NCBI GenBank assembly: GCA_032622095.1
Contig: CP136069.1
Location: forward strand, 39,222,194 to 39,286,193
Length of the DNA stretch: 64,000 nt
Direction of reading: 5' to 3'
Source: Siphonodentalium dalli
Taxonomy: Eukaryota > Mollusca > Scaphopoda > Gadilida > Siphonodentaliidae
The first letter of the stretch is position 1. The number at the start of each line of letters is the position of its first letter. This document shows positions 60,138 to 64,000 of the stretch, in pieces. Both the position numbers and the translations under genes were made by a program. The notes beneath the pieces were generated by a model. It searched no databases and was not told the DNA's origin. It was given only the letters and a program-made list of their open reading frames with translations.

Positions 60138-60464
60138 CAGCCCAATAAAGTTGTAGTCGGAGACAGCCGAGTCAGCCATCGGTTCGGTAATTAGGTGCTG
60201 ATTGTTATTGTTAGGATTATGTTAGCGGCTCAAATCAATGGACTTTTTAGTTCCGACGTGAGTGTATGATACATTTAGTGAATTATACTCAAAGTACTCT
60301 TTAAACACTATATGCTTAAAGTTATTTGTTTTTAGTGAGATCATATCATGCAGAGAAATGTGTTGTGTTAACGATGTCGCAGCTGATCGTAAACAGTATA
60401 TATGGGATTATTAACGAACCAGTGGCTGACTCGGCTGTCTCCGATTACAACTTTTAGTGGGCTG
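60138..60464. mobile_element. CAGCCCA-ended TIR MITE (~327 bp)
   Basis: CAGCCCAATAAAGTTGTAGT and its right partner ACAACTTTTAGTGGGCTG are inverted repeats extending about 55 bp (GGAGACAGCCGAGTCAGCC on both arms). Flanks TG/TA could be a mutated TA duplication (mariner-like). Confidence 0.7.
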
Positions 60465-62055
60465 TAGACTCTTAGACTGTTAGACTTTTGCAGGATGTAT
60501 GTATTCGCCGATGTCTCATTGTTGCAGTATGTAAATTTTATGATATTTTTATGTGAACAATGGCTGGACGACTCTTGAAAAGCTATTGCGGGAATACAGT
60601 GCATAATATAATGTTCAGGTAACTTTACTGTACCGTAAAATGGGGTGACTTTGGAAAGCGATGTTACTTCGGACAGTATGAATCTCTAAGGGTACAAACA
60701 TCTAACGCTTTCTTCTGACACATGCTTTTAAAAATCCACTTGTGTTTTACTTGTTAGTCAATCCTGACCTTCATTTTAAATGTTGTTTGAGCTCGATTAC
60801 GTTATTACCAGGAACGTTATTACCAGGAACGGTCTATAACGCAGTTGAAAGTTTTTCTTGTTTTTTTTAAAGCCCTGATAATTGCGTTAATTGAATGACA
60901 CATTGAAACCAAATTGTGACCGATAAACATATGCATGTTCAATTATGTGGTCTAAAATGGGACCAAAAAAACTCAACTTTTTTGATTTTTCACATTGGAG
61001 ACACCCTTTTTGGGCTCTTAAAATTCCTTTGTGGTGATTTCGGACACTAGCCCAAGGTAAACATCTTCCGCCACGACCGCTAATATAGCCTATATATTCT
61101 ATTTCACTATAAATGAAATGTGTCCAGACTTGTTATATTTTGTATTATTCTTAAAGCCAACACAGCGATGTTGTGATGTTTGTTTGTATTACCCCTTGGT
61201 GGTGTCCGAAATAGCCACGACAACTCAACACTGTGAACATATATCTTCGTTGGAATGTAGACTAAAGGTCTTATTGCGAAGTATCCGGAGTGTATTTAAT
61301 CCGATTAGTAGATTTTTGGTCCGCATTTAGAGGTTTTCTGGTGTGGTGAATGAGAAACTTTCAGTGATTAGCCGCAGTTGTTGTAATGATATGAAGGATG
61401 AGTTGTTTTAACATAATTCTGAGGTGGTGCTTTCATGAAACAGTGAAGGCATTTTGATTAATTAATCTCCATACTCGGTGGTGAATCAAACCTTATCTGA
61501 AATTATTTCATAATGACTCTCGAGATTGTTTGTAAATCACTCAGCGTTCAGCCGCGTATTCTGTCTTTTATCAGTCAATTTCAGGTCTCTATTTCGATAG
61601 AAATTAGAACAAATAACAAAGAAGAGATAAATGCCAGCCGAAAACAATTCTAATATCGTATAATAAGAGAACCGGGGAAATAACAGTTTAGTGTATTTGC
61701 CGCGAGCTGGTAACACGTCAACATAATAACATGTCAATCGTCAATGCGCTTGTCATTTTGTAGACAATAGGTGTTTGGTTATAACCAATAATATATTGGT
61801 GCGTCAATGCAATGGCCGTTGCATGTTTGGCGATGAAACTTTCAACCAATTGGAACGTATGCGCCCTTTGTGAACACATCATACATGACGATTGTAAGTA
61901 CATATCTCATAATTATCATAACTTTAGTTGGCACGTCCGATTTTTTAAATGTGTTCATTATGCTTTCTCACCAAGCACATGTACACAAAAATTACATACA
62001 ATCAAATATATATACATAGCCATTACCTATATATACATTTTTCACAATCACTACA
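60465..62055. other. No gene seen
   Basis: AT-rich spacer; a direct repeat TTATTACCAGGAACG at about 60803-60830. Short frames (61118-61330, 61812-62099) are unrecognised. Confidence 0.4.
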
Positions 62056-62059
62056 TTAA

Positions 62060-62670
62060 AGGGGTACTGTACACCAATTTCAATAAATTAGCGATCTAAT
62101 ATGAATATTATATTATAAAATAACTAATTTGAGTCGACGATGTCTACTCAAAACGTTCCAGTTAACAGGCTATCGTAAAAGTAAAATTGAATTATTTAAT
62201 ATAAATTCATTTATGGCTGGAGTCATAAAATGGCGAATTACGAGTTACCGTTCTTGAAATCGCATCTGCTGCGTGTCTTTTATTGACGACCGTTCGCGAA
62301 CATTATTGAGTTGCAAACAAAACATGTTACCTACAAAAGGAAGGCCCGTTATAACCGATTCGGAAAAAAAAGAGAAAGAAACAAGAGTCATAAAGCGTCA
62401 AGTACTTTTATAGGGAGTGAGATTGTTCGATGGAAGAGATTGAATGCATCAATCGAAGCTGTGAGCAATGAACTTCCGGTTCTTCCTGAGACCTGCGTCT
62501 TCTCCGATGGCGCGTAGTTTGAAATCGTAATATTTTTCTATCCAAGATCAATATTTTCTTCGCTAAATTAGGTTTATACGAAACTCATATAACACGAACA
62601 CAATCTAACTTGAAAGTTATTTCAATGGGAGTAAAAAAAAAAATTGCCTATCTCTGTGTACAGTACCCCT
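62060..62670. mobile_element. TTAA-flanked MITE (T2/Kolobok-like), GTACAGTACC type, complete
   Basis: AGGGGTACTGTACAC ... GTGTACAGTACCCCT, perfect inverted repeats, with TTAA at 62056-62059 and 62671-62674. Relatives at 1-57 and 47398-47448. It contains a 68-codon frame (62311-62517) with a Lys/Arg-rich start (KRKARYNRFGKKRERNKSH) of unknown meaning. Confidence 0.85.
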
Positions 62671-62674
62671 TTAA

Positions 62675-63557
62675 AGCTGTACTATATTTTATATATACCT
62701 AATAATACGATGAAGATGGCGTTACCATTTCTGACTATGGTTTTCTTGTTAGGTGTACTTTGGAGCGCAATAAGCCGTATGGCTTTATCTTATACCGGTT
62801 TGAATTCTTACTGTGTGTTAATCTTTCGCTATATCCCACATTCATATGTGTCTTATATTTCAAGAAACGGACTGTGCGCACCGTGACCTTTCTTCTCCTG
62901 ACGCTCCTATCTTAGCGGTATCAACAAAAACTCCCGCCTCGAAATTGAGTGAAATTTACTATAGTTTCTAATGGTTTGCATGCAAGTATACGTTAATTGG
63001 TGTCTGTGAAATAAAAACAGTTTCATATCTACATCCTATCGAACATGATTAAACGTTCCTAATAGCAATAAATGTTAGATTCCATTTTTGGTGTAATTTT
63101 AGACGGCCTTCTCCGCTGAAACTGTGACATTATTTGTGTGCGCTGCAATTTAAGACTTTGCCCTTTGTTGAGAACATTGACATTTGACTGAGAAACTTCC
63201 ACAGTTCTGTTAATTTTAGAGAGATAGATTGCAAGTCTATCTATATGGTTGTAAATACCCCAGTGCCATACAAGTCAATTCAATAAACAGTGTGCCGCGA
63301 TATATTCATTACAACTACAACAGTTACTGTGTCAACTCCATGTGTACAAGGTCTGCATAAGTATGCGTTTATAGTTTGTACCTCTTCATTGATGCTACAT
63401 GCATGCTTGCCATTTGATGCAGCCGTTACCCGCAAGGTTATTCTGCAATGCGGTACTGTGCGTCCGCCACACCGATATAGCACATTTTTCACACCGTTAA
63501 ATTGCGTTCTATCGATATATTCCTCCCACATGCAGTAGCTGCCGATAAACTATAAAG
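62675..63557. other. Presumed upstream/5' region of the second SLC16-like gene
   Basis: No exon recognised. Frames on both strands at 63280-63538 mirror each other and lack family features. Confidence 0.35.
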
Positions 63558-63606
63558 ATGACAGCGCACTCCGTCGATAAAGGATGGGCCTGGACTATTC
63601 TGGCAA
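63558..63606 (+). CDS. First coding exon of a second SLC16-like gene (partial)
   Basis: ATG opens MTAHSVDKGWAWTILA, then the donor A|GTGAGT. D-K-G-W-A-W matches the conserved [D/E]G(G/x)W(G/A)W box at the start of TM1 in SLC16-family transporters. The exon ends in phase 1, the same phase in which the visible exons of the upstream transporter (53756-57371) join. The rest of the gene lies beyond the window. It could instead be an alternative first exon of an unrelated gene, but the motif, start context and donor agree. Confidence 0.6.
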
Positions 63607-64000
63607 GTGAGTACATGTATATCAACCCTCTCTATTCCAAATACGCATTGATGAGTATAGTTCCCTTCAAAATTGTTCAGATAATAAGTTCAAAAACGAC
63701 CGTTGAACTTGTTATCTGAAAATTTCACACCAATGAATATTAATTCTTCTGCACCTGTATTAACTTTTTGTCTGACTGCCGACTGCTATCCTCTGTTATA
63801 ACGAACACCCCCCCCCCCCCCCAATAGATAATAGGAAATTCCAATGTATACCTTTATAACTGACTAGGAGAATCCATTTAGAATAGAAAGGGTTAACACT
63901 GCATGCATGCCAAGACAATAAGCTGTATTTGGCTATTGGAGTTTTTGGCACCGAAAGGGACAAAAAAAAATCAAATAATAAGTTCAACCTTTCAAATGTA
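63607..64000. other. Start of intron 1 of the second SLC16-like gene; poly-C run
   Basis: Begins GTGAGT. A C-run lies at about 63808-63822. An inverted pair AACTTGTTATCTGAAAATTT / CAAAATTGTTCAGATAATAAGTT flanks 63665-63730. Confidence 0.5.

Noticed and set aside
63888-63897. AAAGGGTTAA as a piggyBac right end near the window edge
   Set aside because: No left partner within the window.

Overview
The window is nuclear DNA from an animal, most likely a marine invertebrate; a mollusc, perhaps a bivalve, is my best guess. Three things point this way: an SLC16-type transporter gene split by GT-AG introns, a mix of APE-type non-LTR retrotransposons (one with a 2A-like peptide), and a dense load of MITEs and minisatellites in AT-rich DNA with long poly-C runs. 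The species is an inference. I see no operons, CRISPR arrays, rRNA or tRNA genes.

Layout. 1-14.6 kb has no recognisable gene. It holds a MITE-interrupted tandem duplication (1152-2766), a TIR element (4036-4450), a foldback (5437-5583), a one-ended hairpin element (6561-7056), diverged repeats, and a 22-bp palindromic minisatellite (10105-10666). From 14.66 to 51.89 kb lie two tandem copies of one ~5.05-kb segment, each swollen by later insertions. Copy 1 (14663-24465) took a 4.7-kb L1/Tx1-like retrotransposon (17416-22152). Copy 2 (24527-51886) took a 22,029-bp insertion (28679-50707) with CACTG...CAGTG inverted ends and a TG duplication, plus a 288-bp piggyBac-type MITE. Each copy shows the empty site for the other copy's insertion, so all three insertions can be dated after the duplication and their ends read to the base. 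The 22-kb element carries an alternating repeat array, minisatellites, several MITEs and an intact 1132-codon CR1/Jockey-type ORF with a 2A-like motif; I recognise no transposase in it.

51.9-64 kb is the host-gene end. It has a decayed Gypsy gag-protease remnant on the minus strand, then the 3' part (three exons, 53756-57371) of an SLC16/monocarboxylate-transporter-like MFS gene, more MITEs, and at 63558-63606 what looks like the first coding exon of a second SLC16-like gene that runs off the window. The window therefore probably sits in a small SLC16 paralogue cluster whose upstream flank has been expanded by duplication and nested transposition.

Limits: identities are by eye, exon calls rest on splice sites and family motifs, and no searches were run.
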